Shown in pieces: positions 36,515-45,764 of a stretch of 64,000 bases of DNA. The DNA is from Pseudomonas putida. Lineage in GTDB: Bacteria > Pseudomonadota > Gammaproteobacteria > Pseudomonadales > Pseudomonadaceae. The notes under the pieces were generated by a model. That model did not search any database. It saw only the letters and a list, made by a program, of their open reading frames with translations, and was not told the origin of the DNA. The number at the start of each line of letters is the position of its first letter. Positions within the stretch are counted from its first letter, which is position 1. Both the position numbers and the translations under genes were made by a program. The stretch spans positions 372,001-436,000 of the forward strand of contig NZ_JANHLC010000004.1 of assembly GCF_028682395.1 (NCBI RefSeq). The letters are read 5' to 3'.

Positions 36515-36925
36515 CAGCAGCCCAATCACCACCAGGGCCAGGCCACTGAACAGCGCCAGGCCCAAGGTCAGCTTCAGGCTGGCCGTGGGGGCGCCGTCTG
36601 CACGCAGACGATTGAGCCGTACCAGCAACCAGGCCCAGGCCAAGGCGGCAAAGACAAAAAGACTATTGGCCGCCAGCAGCCAGGTCTGGCCCAACGACCA
36701 GCCTGCGGTGTGAGCCAGCCACCAGGTCAGCACCGGCTGCGCCACCAGCCCCACGGCCATCAGCAACCAGGCAAACAACCACGGCCGCTGCAGCGTGCGG
36801 GCATGGATCGTCGTATCACCCGCCCGGCGTGCACGCCAGACGCCTATGCCCAAGCCCAGCGCACTGCCCAGCACCAGGAAGGTGGCCAGGCCGTAAAGCA
36901 GATTCAAGGTGGTCAAGGTGTCCAT
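36494..36925 (-). CDS. Hypothetical four-helix membrane protein
   Basis: A 143-residue protein with four hydrophobic segments (about residues 8-30, 47-68, 80-103 and 116-139) and short loops rich in Arg on one side. No signature is recognised. It lies between the HAD gene (convergent) and ilvA on the same strand (54-bp gap). Confidence 0.65.
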   Translation of the reverse strand: MDTLTTLNLLYGLATFLVLGSALGLGIGVWRARRAGDTTIHARTLQRPWLFAWLLMAVGLVAQPVLTWWLAHTAGWSLGQTWLLAANSLFVFAALAWAWLLVRLNRLRADGAPTASLKLTLGLALFSGLALVVIGLLMAVKPV

Positions 36926-36979
36926 ATTTATCGCTTCCTTACAGATTGACCCTCAGCGTAGCAGCCATCCGCCCGGCAT

Positions 36980-38494
36980 TCAGCCGAGGAACAGACGGTA
37001 CGCCGGGTTATCGCTTTCGTCCCAGTACGGGTAGCCGATCTTCGCCAGCGCCTGGGGCACCAAATGACGCTCGTCGGCCGGCACCTGCAATCCGGCGACC
37101 ACCCGGCCATCGGCCGCACCATGGTTGCGGTAGTGGAACATCGAGATATTCCAACGCCCACCCAGCTTGTTGAGGAAGTTGAACAGCGCGCCCGGACGCT
37201 CCGGGAATTCGAAGCGCAGGATCACCTCATCGCTGACTTGCGCCGCGCGCCCACCGACCATATGACGGATATGCAGCTTGGCCAACTCGTTGTCGGTCAG
37301 GTCGGTCACCGGAAAGCCCTGCTCGCCAAGGCTGGCGATCAACGCGCTACGCGGATCACTCTCCGGGTGCGTCTGCACACCGACAAAGATGTGTGCCTCG
37401 CTGCCGGTGTTGTAGCGGTAGTTGAATTCGGTGATCTGGCGCTTGCCGATGGCTTCGCAGAACGCCTTGAAACTGCCCGGCCGCTCCGCAAGCGTCACCG
37501 CGAGAATGGCTTCGCGGCCTTCGCCCAGTTCGGCACGCTCGGCCACATGGCGCAGGCGGTCGAAGTTGACGTTGGCGCCCGAGTCGATGGCGACCAGAGT
37601 CTGCCCGCTCACGCCGCGCAACTCGACATACTTCTTGATCCCAGCGACGCCCAGCGCCCCGGCAGGTTCGGTAATCGAGCGGGTATCGTCATAGATATCC
37701 TTGATTGCGGCGCAGATCTCGTCAGTGCTGACGGTGATCACTTCATCGACGTAATCCTTGCAGATATCGAAGGTGTGCTGGCCGATCTGGGCCACTGCCA
37801 CGCCGTCGGCAAAGATCCCCACGGCCGGCAACACCACGCGCTCGCCGGCGGCCATGGCGGCCTGCAGGCAGTTGGAGTCGTCCGGTTCGACACCGATGAT
37901 CCGGATCTCCGGCCGCAGGTATTTCACGTAGGCGGCAATCCCGGCGATCAAGCCGCCGCCACCGACCGGGACAAAGATCGCATCCAGGCGGTCCGGGTGC
38001 TGGCGCAGGATCTCCATCGCCACGGTGCCCTGCCCGGCAATGGTGTGCGGGTCATCATAGGGATGGATATAGACATAGCCCTTCTCATCGACCAGCTTGA
38101 GCGAATAGGCCAGCGCCTCGGGGAAGGAGTCGCCATGCAGTACGACCCTTCCACCGCGCGAACGCACGCCCTCGACCTTGATTTCCGGCGTGGTCTTGGG
38201 CATCACGATCGTTGCCTTGACCCCCAGCACCTTGGCCGCCAGGGCCAGACCCTGGGCATGATTGCCAGCCGAGGCGGTCACCACGCCACAGGCACGCTCA
38301 GCGTCGCTCAGTTGCGTCAGCTTGTTGTAGGCGCCACGGATCTTGAACGAGTACACCGGCTGCAGATCCTCGCGCTTGAGCAGGATCCGGTTGCCCAAAC
38401 GCTCGGACAATTGACGGGCAGGTTGCAGCGGGGTTTCTACGGCAACGTCGTAAACGCGCGAGGTAAGGATCTTCTTGACGTACTGTTCGAGCAT
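36980..38494 (-). CDS. ilvA: Threonine ammonia-lyase, biosynthetic
   Basis: PLP enzyme that deaminates threonine to 2-ketobutyrate, the first step of isoleucine synthesis. The PLP lysine is Lys51 in SFKIRGAYNKL. The glycine-rich phosphate-binding loop (VGGGGLIAGIA) and ASAGNHAQGLA are present. Two ACT-like regulatory domains fill the last 180 residues, as expected for the isoleucine-inhibited form of 504 residues. Confidence 0.96.
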   Translation of the reverse strand: MLEQYVKKILTSRVYDVAVETPLQPARQLSERLGNRILLKREDLQPVYSFKIRGAYNKLTQLSDAERACGVVTASAGNHAQGLALAAKVLGVKATIVMPKTTPEIKVEGVRSRGGRVVLHGDSFPEALAYSLKLVDEKGYVYIHPYDDPHTIAGQGTVAMEILRQHPDRLDAIFVPVGGGGLIAGIAAYVKYLRPEIRIIGVEPDDSNCLQAAMAAGERVVLPAVGIFADGVAVAQIGQHTFDICKDYVDEVITVSTDEICAAIKDIYDDTRSITEPAGALGVAGIKKYVELRGVSGQTLVAIDSGANVNFDRLRHVAERAELGEGREAILAVTLAERPGSFKAFCEAIGKRQITEFNYRYNTGSEAHIFVGVQTHPESDPRSALIASLGEQGFPVTDLTDNELAKLHIRHMVGGRAAQVSDEVILRFEFPERPGALFNFLNKLGGRWNISMFHYRNHGAADGRVVAGLQVPADERHLVPQALAKIGYPYWDESDNPAYRLFLG

Positions 38495-38643
38495 CGGAAG
38501 GCATCGCTGAGCGGGAGGACAGAGACCGGGGAGTCTACCCCAGCGCCGCGCCCGCCCACCACAGCAAGTCCCGGCTTTTGGCCCGTCCGGCGGCCCGGGG
38601 CGCTGACTCGCGAAGGTGCCTCGCCTGACATCGCCCCGGGGCC

Positions 38644-38649
38644 TATAAT
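38644..38649 (+). promoter_or_regulatory. Probable -10 box of rpiA
   Basis: TATAAT 37 bases before the rpiA ATG at 38686, in the ilvA/rpiA divergent region. No clear -35 hexamer. Confidence 0.4.
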
Positions 38650-38685
38650 GCCGGCCTTTCGCCCCTCGCCCGTTCCGGAGCCCGC

Positions 38686-39357
38686 ATGAACCAGGATCAA
38701 CTCAAACAGGCCGTAGCCCAGGCTGCCGTCGACTTCATCCTTCCCAAGCTCGACGACAAGAGCATCGTCGGGGTGGGCACCGGCTCCACCGCCAACTGCT
38801 TTATCGATGCCCTGGCGCTGCACAAAGGTGCATTCGACGGCGCCGTGGCCAGCTCCGAAGCCACCGCTGCGCGCCTCAAGGGCCATGGCATTCCAGTCTA
38901 CGAGCTCAACACCGTCAGCGACCTGGAGTTCTACGTCGACGGCGCCGATGAGAGCGATGAGCACCTGAACCTGATCAAGGGTGGCGGTGCCGCCCTGACC
39001 CGCGAAAAGATCGTCGCGGCCGTGGCCAAGACCTTTATCTGCATCGCCGACGCCAGCAAGCTGGTCCCGGTCCTGGGGGCCTTCCCGCTGCCAGTCGAAG
39101 TGATCCCCATGGCCCGCAGCCACGTAGCCCGCGAACTGGTGAAGCTGGGCGGTGACCCGGTGTATCGCGAAGGCATAGTGACCGACAACGGCAACATCAT
39201 CATCGACGTCTTCAACCTGCAGATCACCAACCCGGTGGAGCTGGAGCGCCAGATCAACGCCATCGTTGGCGTCGTCACCAATGGCCTGTTCGCGGCCCGC
39301 CCGGCCGACCTGCTATTGCTGGGCACCAGCGAAGGGGTAAAGACCCTCAAGGCCTGA
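38686..39357 (+). CDS. rpiA: Ribose-5-phosphate isomerase A
   Basis: Interconverts ribose-5-phosphate and ribulose-5-phosphate. The 223-residue protein shows [34 protein letters not shown] and LTREKIVA, all family hallmarks. Divergent from ilvA, a pairing also seen in P. aeruginosa (ilvA1/rpiA). Confidence 0.96.
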   Translation: MNQDQLKQAVAQAAVDFILPKLDDKSIVGVGTGSTANCFIDALALHKGAFDGAVASSEATAARLKGHGIPVYELNTVSDLEFYVDGADESDEHLNLIKGGGAALTREKIVAAVAKTFICIADASKLVPVLGAFPLPVEVIPMARSHVARELVKLGGDPVYREGIVTDNGNIIIDVFNLQITNPVELERQINAIVGVVTNGLFAARPADLLLLGTSEGVKTLKA

Positions 39358-39364
39358 CCGCCGC

Positions 39365-39432
39365 CAAGCTCGCGCTACCACCCTTGGCGTTGTAGCCGCG
39401 AGCTTGCTCGCAAGCCTTGATCAAGGCTTGCG
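39365..39432. repeat. REP-like element with two palindromes
   Basis: CAAGCTCGCG-CTAC (39365-39378) pairs with GTAGCCGCGAGCTTG (39391-39405). It is followed by a perfect palindrome of CGCAAGCCTTGA and its complement (39409-39432), whose centre TGATCA contains the stop codon of the convergent gene. The TAGCCGCGAGCTTGCTCGC part is typical of fluorescent Pseudomonas REP sequences. Confidence 0.7.
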
Positions 39433-40326
39433 AAACACATAAAACAAATTCGGCTCGCTGACCAGGTACACCACTCCCGCGTCATCCATGGCGATCCCCT
39501 CGGCCTGCGGTACGCTGCGCTCCAGGCCATGACGGCCCTTGCGCAATGACAGGCTGCTCAGCGGCCGCCCATCGATATCCAGCTCCAGCACCAGCCGCGA
39601 CTCATCGGACAGCGCCAGCAAATGCCCACTGCGCTCGTCGAACTGCAAACTGGAAAGATCGCGCACGAACAACCCGGCATCGCGCCTGGGGTTGTTGATC
39701 ACATGCACCGAATAAGTGCGTCGCTCACCGTCATGGGGAAACCCCTGCACCTCGTAGATCACCATGGGATCACGCTCCTTGGCGACAAACAGGCGTTTGC
39801 CCCGCGCATCATAGGCCAGCCCCTCGAAACCTTTGTTGCCGCCCTGGTTCAACCCCAGCGTCAGTTGCTCGGCGTCCGCCGCATCGAGGAACCGGGTGCG
39901 TTCATCCAGATGAACCTTGATCAGGCGCTGGCCGCGCTCATCGGTGATGACATAAATGCCCTCGCTGATGAATTCCACCGCTTCCGGATCACCAAACCCG
40001 ATCAATGGCACACGCCGCAGGATTCGCCCGTCCAGGGAGAGCTCGATCAATTCGGGGCTGTTGTTGGTGACGGTAAACAGGCTGTTGCGTACCGGGTCGA
40101 AGGTTAGCGCCGAGACATCATCGACCAGCCCCTCGATCACCCTGGCCTCAAGACTGACCCGATAGCCATCCAGGCCGATGGACTGCCCGTTTGCCGGTTG
40201 CCACAGACTCTGCCAGTTGAACCAGGCACGCTCGAACAGGCGATAGTGCTGCCCGGCCAGCAGCAGGCACGCGACCAGCAGGGTCGGCAGGGCAACAGTC
40301 AGGGAGCGACGCAAAACAGGGTGCAT
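39421..40326 (-). CDS. SdiA-regulated domain protein, copy 1
   Basis: A 301-residue protein with an N-terminal membrane anchor or signal (residues 8-28) and a beta-propeller-like SdiA-regulated (YjiK) domain outside. Repeated blade motifs include DDVSALTFDPVRNSLFTVTN, PEAVEFISEGIYVI and VPQAEGIAMDDAGVVYLVSE. ATG 40326 is chosen to place the hydrophobic segment first. It is followed upstream by a paralogue in the same direction. Function unknown; a periplasmic binding or enzymatic propeller is likely. Confidence 0.78.
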   Translation of the reverse strand: MHPVLRRSLTVALPTLLVACLLLAGQHYRLFERAWFNWQSLWQPANGQSIGLDGYRVSLEARVIEGLVDDVSALTFDPVRNSLFTVTNNSPELIELSLDGRILRRVPLIGFGDPEAVEFISEGIYVITDERGQRLIKVHLDERTRFLDAADAEQLTLGLNQGGNKGFEGLAYDARGKRLFVAKERDPMVIYEVQGFPHDGERRTYSVHVINNPRRDAGLFVRDLSSLQFDERSGHLLALSDESRLVLELDIDGRPLSSLSLRKGRHGLERSVPQAEGIAMDDAGVVYLVSEPNLFYVFRKP

Positions 40327-40427
40327 GACAGGCGGCTCACAGCAGAAACAGGACGCGCAGCTAAGCATGGGCGCATGAAGCCAAACTTAATCGGCCCTGG
40401 AATCAAGCTGGAGCAGGGATGGCCGGG

Positions 40428-41357
40428 TTATTTGCTCTTCTCGAAGCGATAAAACAGGTTCGATTCGCTGACCATATACAACACGCCCTGCTCGTCCATG
40501 GCCACGCCCTCGGCACGCGGGATCGTATCCGCCAGGCCATTGAAACCACCCAGCAGGGTCATGAAGCTGACCTGATCGCCGGTCTCGTCGAGTTCAAGCA
40601 ACATATGCGAATCGGCTGACAGCACCAGCGCGTGGCCGGTCCGCGGGTCGATACTCAGGGCCGAAAGGTTGCGCAAATCGAGTTCATCGCTCGGCAGCCG
40701 CTGCTTGTCGCCCTTGAGGGTCCGGCTGCCATCGCTGCTCCAGGTAAACAGCGCCGGCGGGCGCTCCTCGCCCAGGATCAGCCGCTGATTGCGTGGGTCC
40801 CAGGCAACCGCCTCGAACGCCTTGTTCTGGTTCTTTGACGGACCAAGGTCGTACCGGGGAAAGTCAGCGATATTCAATTGGTGGGTATCGGCGGTCAGCG
40901 TGACGATCACCAGCAAATGCTGGCGCTCATCGACAATCGCGATCAGACCGTTCTCCAGCACTGCCACGCCTTCAGGATTGGCCCAGCCAACCAGAGGAAT
41001 TTTGCGCAGCACGTCGCCCTGCAGGGTCAACTCGACCAGGAACGGGTTTTTACCCATGACCGCAAACAAGGTTTTGCTCAAAGGGCTATAGGACAGATCC
41101 GAAGCCTCGTCCTTCTCCATGCCGGGTAACCGCTTGGCATCGATCACCACCCGGTAGTCCGGCAACCAGATACTTTCCTGGCGCTCGACCGGCGTTTCGA
41201 AACGTTCGAGGACCCATAGGGCCCCGCGATCATCCCAGTGCATCAGCCAGGCCAGGCCATAAACCGCCATTCCCACCAGCAATAGCCAGGAATACCAGCG
41301 CAGCGCAAAACGCGACCGGCGGGCGGCATGGGGCTTGGAGATGAGCTGAGTGACCAT
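40428..41357 (-). CDS. SdiA-regulated domain protein, copy 2
   Basis: A 309-residue paralogue of the gene at 39421. It shares the membrane anchor (residues 23-40), DEASDLSYSPLSKTLFAVMG, NPEGVAVLENGLIAIVD and PRAEGVAMDEQGVLYMVSES, close in position but clearly diverged. ATG 41357 is used. The gap to copy 1 is 101 bp. A perfect 14-bp palindrome lies 42 bases upstream of the start. Confidence 0.78.
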   Translation of the reverse strand: MVTQLISKPHAARRSRFALRWYSWLLLVGMAVYGLAWLMHWDDRGALWVLERFETPVERQESIWLPDYRVVIDAKRLPGMEKDEASDLSYSPLSKTLFAVMGKNPFLVELTLQGDVLRKIPLVGWANPEGVAVLENGLIAIVDERQHLLVIVTLTADTHQLNIADFPRYDLGPSKNQNKAFEAVAWDPRNQRLILGEERPPALFTWSSDGSRTLKGDKQRLPSDELDLRNLSALSIDPRTGHALVLSADSHMLLELDETGDQVSFMTLLGGFNGLADTIPRAEGVAMDEQGVLYMVSESNLFYRFEKSK

Positions 41358-41399
41358 GTAAGAAAGGCTCGTGGTTTTTGTCAGATTTAATAACACACA

Positions 41400-41413
41400 A
41401 TATTCGCGAATAT
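41400..41413. promoter_or_regulatory. Perfect 14-bp palindrome upstream of SdiA-type copy 2
   Basis: ATATTCGCGAATAT in an AT-rich 166-bp gap between copy 2 and the FAH-family gene end. Symmetry and place suggest an operator for a dimeric regulator. Confidence 0.4.
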
Positions 41414-41523
41414 GCACCGCCAAGCAGCGAATTATCCGGATAAAGTGTAAAAAATATGAAAAAACAGAACCATTTCACCGGCAGGACTTCCCCGTTAGGG
41501 AGCCCGCCAGTGAAGGAGAAGGG

Positions 41524-42189
41524 CTAGCGTACGCGGCTGCTGAAGCGGCTGACACCTGGCAGTTCGAGCACCAGTTCATCGCCCACATTCAGCGGACCCA
41601 CGCCCACCGGTGTACCGGTAAGAATCACGTCGCCGGCCTGCAGCGAGAAGCAGGCCGCCATGTGCTGGATCATCGGTACGATGGGGTTGAGCATGATGGC
41701 GCTGTTGCCATCCTGGCGCACCTCGCCATTGATGGTCAGGCGAATACCGATATCCGTCAGGTCGGGAAAGGTACTGCCCACTACAAAGGGCGCCAGAACG
41801 CAGGCACCATCAAACGACTTGGCGATTTCCCACGGCAAGCCTTTCTCTTTCAGCTTGGCCTGAACGTCACGCAGCGTCAGGTCCAATGCCGGGGCAAAGC
41901 CGGAAATGGCATCGAGCACCTCTTCCTGACTGGGCTTGGTCGACAACGGTTTGCCGATCAGTACGGCAATTTCCGCCTCATAGTGCACTGCACCCCGCTC
42001 AGTCGGAATACTGAAACCGTCCTCGATCGACACCACGCAACTGCCCGGCTTGATAAACAGCAGGGGCTCGCTAGGCACCGGGTTATCCAGCTCCTTGGCG
42101 TGCTCCGCATAATTGCGCCCGATGCACACCACCTTGCCGAGAGGAAAGTGGATGCGCGTGCCGTCGACATACTGGTGCTGATAGCTCAT
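41524..42189 (-). CDS. Fumarylacetoacetate hydrolase family protein
   Basis: A 221-residue single-domain FAH protein: KVVCIGRNYAEHAKEL at the start, LLFIKPGSCV, the metal-binding HYEAEIAVLIGK, and ILTGTPVGVGPLN at the end. The family includes oxaloacetate decarboxylases and acylpyruvate hydrolases. It sits 40 bp downstream of the D-2-hydroxyglutarate dehydrogenase gene on the same strand, so the pair may be co-expressed. Exact substrate unknown. Confidence 0.87.
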   Translation of the reverse strand: MSYQHQYVDGTRIHFPLGKVVCIGRNYAEHAKELDNPVPSEPLLFIKPGSCVVSIEDGFSIPTERGAVHYEAEIAVLIGKPLSTKPSQEEVLDAISGFAPALDLTLRDVQAKLKEKGLPWEIAKSFDGACVLAPFVVGSTFPDLTDIGIRLTINGEVRQDGNSAIMLNPIVPMIQHMAACFSLQAGDVILTGTPVGVGPLNVGDELVLELPGVSRFSSRVR

Positions 42190-42229
42190 TACCGACTCCT
42201 GGTCTGGTCAATCGTCAGGTGCAACAGGT

Positions 42230-43624
42230 TCAAACCGCGAAAATCTTGCCCGGGTTCATGATCCCGTTCGGATCGAACACCGCCTTGATCGCCTTCATAT
42301 ATTCGATTTCAGCCGGCGAACGGCTGTATGTCAGGTAATCGCGCTTGGTCATGCCCACGCCATGTTCGGCGGAGATAGAGCCGTTGTATTTCTCGACCGT
42401 CTCGAACACCCACTTGTTCACCGTGGCGCACTTGGCAAAGAACTCGTCCTTACTCAGGTTATCCGGCTTGAGGATGTTGAGGTGCAGGTTGCCGTCGCCG
42501 ATATGACCAAACCAGACAATTTCGAAATCCGGATAGTGTTTGCCGACGATATCGTCAATTTCCCGCAAAAATGCCGGCACTTTCGACACAGTTACCGAAA
42601 TGTCGTTCTTGTACGGCGTCCAATGGGAGATGGTTTCGGAGATGTATTCGCGCAGCTTCCAGAGGTTCTGCAATTGCTGCTCGCTCTGGCTCATGACGCC
42701 ATCGACTACCCAACCCTGCTCGACGCAATGCTCGAAGGTCGCCAGGGCATCGTTAGCCACTTCTTCGGTGGTCGCTTCGAATTCCAGCAGGGCATAGAAC
42801 GGGCAGTCGGACTCAAACGGCGCAGGCACATCACCGCGCCCGAGGACCTTGGCCAAGGCCTTGTCGGAGAAAAACTCGAACGCAGTCAGGTCCAGCTTGC
42901 TTTGGAAGGCGTGCAGCACCGGCATGATCGAGTCGAAATCGGCCGTGCCCAGCACCATCGCCGTCAGGTTTTTCGGCGCCCGGTCCAGGCGCATGGTCGC
43001 CTCGACCACGAACCCCAGTGTGCCTTCACCGCCGATAAACAGCTGGCGCAGGTCATAGCCCGTGGCGTTCTTGATCAGGTCCTTGTTCAGTTCCAGCAGA
43101 TCGCCCTTGCCGGTCACGACCTTCATGCCGGCCACCCAGTTGCGCGTCATGCCGTAGCGAATAACCTTGATGCCGCCGGCATTGGTGCCGATATTGCCGC
43201 CAATCTGACTGGATCCCGCGGAAGCGAAGTCTACCGGGTAGTACAGGCCCTGCTCTTCGGCGAGGTTCTGCAACTGCTGGGTGACCACGCCCGGCTGGCA
43301 CACCACCGTACGGTCGGTCGCATTGAATGCGAGAACCTGGTTCATATAGTCGAACGAGACGACCACTTCGCCATTCGCCGCGACCGCGGCGGCCGAAAGC
43401 CCGGTACGACCGCCCGACGGAACCAGGGCGACCTTGTGCACGTTGGCCCAGCGGACGATAGCCTGGACCTGCTCGGTGGTCTTGGGGAAGACAATCGCCG
43501 TCGGGGCCGGCGCAAAATGCTTGGTCCAATCCTTGCCGTAAGCGTTCAGGGAGTCGGCATCGGTCAACACCTTGCCAGGCTCAACCAGGGTCTTCAGCTC
43601 ATCAATCAAGGCGGGGTTGGTCAT
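42230..43624 (-). CDS. FAD-linked oxidase, D-2-hydroxyglutarate dehydrogenase type
   Basis: A 464-residue flavoprotein of the FAD_binding_4/FAD-oxidase C family (GlcD/D-LDH group). FAD contacts are visible in LVPSGGRTGLSAAAV and IGGNIGTNAGGIKVIRYG, and the C-terminal HIGDGNLHLNI and EHGVGMTKRDYL hold metal/substrate residues. The start MTNPALIDEL at 43624 is preferred to 43654. Divergent serA neighbours it; in pseudomonads this enzyme removes D-2-hydroxyglutarate made by SerA's side reaction and so keeps serine synthesis running (known from P. stutzeri work). Confidence 0.88.
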   Translation of the reverse strand: MTNPALIDELKTLVEPGKVLTDADSLNAYGKDWTKHFAPAPTAIVFPKTTEQVQAIVRWANVHKVALVPSGGRTGLSAAAVAANGEVVVSFDYMNQVLAFNATDRTVVCQPGVVTQQLQNLAEEQGLYYPVDFASAGSSQIGGNIGTNAGGIKVIRYGMTRNWVAGMKVVTGKGDLLELNKDLIKNATGYDLRQLFIGGEGTLGFVVEATMRLDRAPKNLTAMVLGTADFDSIMPVLHAFQSKLDLTAFEFFSDKALAKVLGRGDVPAPFESDCPFYALLEFEATTEEVANDALATFEHCVEQGWVVDGVMSQSEQQLQNLWKLREYISETISHWTPYKNDISVTVSKVPAFLREIDDIVGKHYPDFEIVWFGHIGDGNLHLNILKPDNLSKDEFFAKCATVNKWVFETVEKYNGSISAEHGVGMTKRDYLTYSRSPAEIEYMKAIKAVFDPNGIMNPGKIFAV

Positions 43625-43828
43625 CGACAGAACTCTCGAACGATTCATGGTCACCCTGAGAACGCTTCACGTCGCAGGTATGGGTGTTTAGCGGGGCGCA
43701 TATGCTAGCATACCGCCCCCGCAGGACAGACCCCCAAGGCGCTCTGCGGCGACGGCTGTCATGCCGCTCGGGTCAGCGTCTGCTGGCCACTTCCCTGCCA
43801 TTTTTCTCCGGGACACAGGTTTACGCAG

Positions 43829-45058
43829 ATGAGCAAGACTTCTCTCGATAAGAGCAAGATCAAGTTCCTTCTTCTCGAAGGCGTCCACCAATCGGCTGTC
43901 GACGTCCTCAAGGCCGCCGGGTACACCAGCATCGAGTACATCACCAGTTCTCTGCCGGAAGCCCAGTTGAAGGAAAAGATCGCCGATGCTCACTTCATCG
44001 GCATTCGCTCGCGCACCCAACTGACCGAAGAGATCTTCGATCACGCGAAGAAACTGGTCGCGGTCGGCTGCTTCTGCATCGGCACCAACCAGGTTGACCT
44101 CAACGCGGCGCGCGAACGCGGTATCGCGGTGTTCAACGCGCCGTACTCCAACACCCGTTCGGTGGCCGAACTGGTGCTGGCCGAGGCGATCCTGCTGCTG
44201 CGCGGCATCCCGGAGAAAAACGCTTCCTGCCACCGTGGTGGCTGGATCAAGAGCGCAGCCAACTCCTTCGAAATCCGCGGCAAGAAGCTGGGTATCGTCG
44301 GTTACGGTTCGATCGGCACGCAATTGTCGGTTCTGGCCGAAGGCCTGGGCATGCAAGTGTTCTTCTACGACACCGTGACCAAGCTGCCACTGGGCAACGC
44401 CACGCAGGTCGGCAGCCTGAACGAGCTGCTCGGCATGTCCGATATCGTCACCCTGCACGTCCCGGAAACAGCGGCGACCCAGTGGATGATCGGCGAGAAG
44501 GAAATCCGCGCCATCAAGAAGGGCGGGATCCTGATCAACGCCGCGCGCGGCACCGTGGTCGAGCTGGACGCCCTGGCCGACGCGATCAAGGACAAGCACC
44601 TGATCGGCGCCGCCATCGACGTGTTCCCGGTAGAGCCACGCTCCAACGATGACATCTTCGAAAGCCCGCTGCGCGGCCTGGACAATGTGATCCTGACCCC
44701 GCACATCGGCGGTTCCACTGCCGAGGCCCAGGCCAACATCGGTCTGGAAGTCGCGGAAAAGCTGGTCAAGTACAGCGACAACGGTACGTCGGTGTCCTCG
44801 GTCAACTTCCCGGAAGTGGCCCTGCCGGCTCACCCTGGCAAGCACCGCCTGCTGCACATCCACGAGAACATCCCGGGTGTGATGAGCGAGATCAACAAGG
44901 TTTTCGCGGAAAACGGCATCAACATTTCCGGTCAGTTCCTGCAGACCAACGAGAAAGTCGGTTACGTCGTCATCGACGTGGACGCCGAATACTCCGATCT
45001 GGCGCAAGAAAAGCTGCAGCACATCAACGGCACTATCCGTTGCCGCGTGCTGTTCTGA
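43829..45058 (+). CDS. serA: D-3-phosphoglycerate dehydrogenase
   Basis: First enzyme of serine synthesis; it also reduces 2-ketoglutarate to D-2-hydroxyglutarate. The 409-residue protein has the NAD motif GKKLGIVGYGSIGTQLSVLA (about 150-169), catalytic-domain motif LINAARGTVVELDAL, ILTPHIGGSTAEAQ with the catalytic His, and a C-terminal ACT domain (HENIPGVMSEINKVFAENGI) for serine feedback. Divergent from the D-2-hydroxyglutarate dehydrogenase with about 200 bp between them. A strong terminator follows. Confidence 0.96.
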   Translation: MSKTSLDKSKIKFLLLEGVHQSAVDVLKAAGYTSIEYITSSLPEAQLKEKIADAHFIGIRSRTQLTEEIFDHAKKLVAVGCFCIGTNQVDLNAARERGIAVFNAPYSNTRSVAELVLAEAILLLRGIPEKNASCHRGGWIKSAANSFEIRGKKLGIVGYGSIGTQLSVLAEGLGMQVFFYDTVTKLPLGNATQVGSLNELLGMSDIVTLHVPETAATQWMIGEKEIRAIKKGGILINAARGTVVELDALADAIKDKHLIGAAIDVFPVEPRSNDDIFESPLRGLDNVILTPHIGGSTAEAQANIGLEVAEKLVKYSDNGTSVSSVNFPEVALPAHPGKHRLLHIHENIPGVMSEINKVFAENGINISGQFLQTNEKVGYVVIDVDAEYSDLAQEKLQHINGTIRCRVLF

Positions 45059-45136
45059 TAAGCGCAGCTACGAGCGGCCAGTTATAAACGGCAAAGCTTC
45101 ACCTGCCGCTAGAAGCGCGAAGCTGGCCGCTATGAA

Positions 45137-45167
45137 AAGGGAGCCCCGACAGGGGCTCCCTTTTTTT
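45137..45167 (+). terminator. Rho-independent terminator of serA
   Basis: GGGAGCCCC-GACA-GGGGCTCCC followed by seven T, 79 bases after the serA stop. The T run touches the stop codon of the convergent DUF4399 gene. An additional dyad AGCGGCCAG/CTGGCCGCT lies just upstream. Confidence 0.92.
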
Positions 45168-45606
45168 ATTCCACCGTGACCGTGATTTTCTTGGACACGA
45201 TGACCGGGTCGAACGGAACGTGGTTCTTGTCGCCCAGCTCCAGTTGCAGCGTGTGCTTGCCCGGGGTCAGGGTCACTTCGGTTTCGGTCTGGGCCTTGCC
45301 GAAATGCAGGTGCTGGGCATCCATCGGAATAGGCAGGTTTTCCGCCGGCAGCTGGTCGACATCGATCAGCAAGTGGTGATGGCCGGTGGCCGGGGTCTGG
45401 TCGCCTGCCGGGGCAAGGTTCATGCCTTCGACGCCAAACTTGACGGTAAAGGTCTTGCCAACCTTGGCGCCGTCGGCCGGTGACAGGATCGCTACACTGG
45501 CCCCAGCAGGCGCCGCCGTACGCGGCATCCCTTCTGCGGCGTGAACCAGCATCGAGCTGCTCAGGACAAGGGTGGCCAACGCTGCACGCGAGAATAGGCT
45601 TTTCAT
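45166..45606 (-). CDS. DUF4399 periplasmic protein
   Basis: A 146-residue protein with signal peptide (MKSLFSRAALATLVLSSSML, cut near VHA-A) and a single beta-sandwich domain. The KFGVEGMNLAPAGDQTPATG, GHHHLLIDVDQLP and GKHTLQLELGDKNHVPF stretches are those of DUF4399. A HHH run suggests possible metal contact. Function unknown. Confidence 0.83.
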   Translation of the reverse strand: MKSLFSRAALATLVLSSSMLVHAAEGMPRTAAPAGASVAILSPADGAKVGKTFTVKFGVEGMNLAPAGDQTPATGHHHLLIDVDQLPAENLPIPMDAQHLHFGKAQTETEVTLTPGKHTLQLELGDKNHVPFDPVIVSKKITVTVE

Positions 45607-45764
45607 TTATTTCTCCAGTTTTTTCGCAAAATCTGTGTGGTTATGACAACTTGAGCGACAACTTAAGGTCTGTTCATAGTCCAAGCCAACGGCCAACCGG
45701 GCTGCCCCTATAAAACAAAACGAGTGGCCCTCGGGCCGCTCGACTGAATCACTTAGGAGAGACC

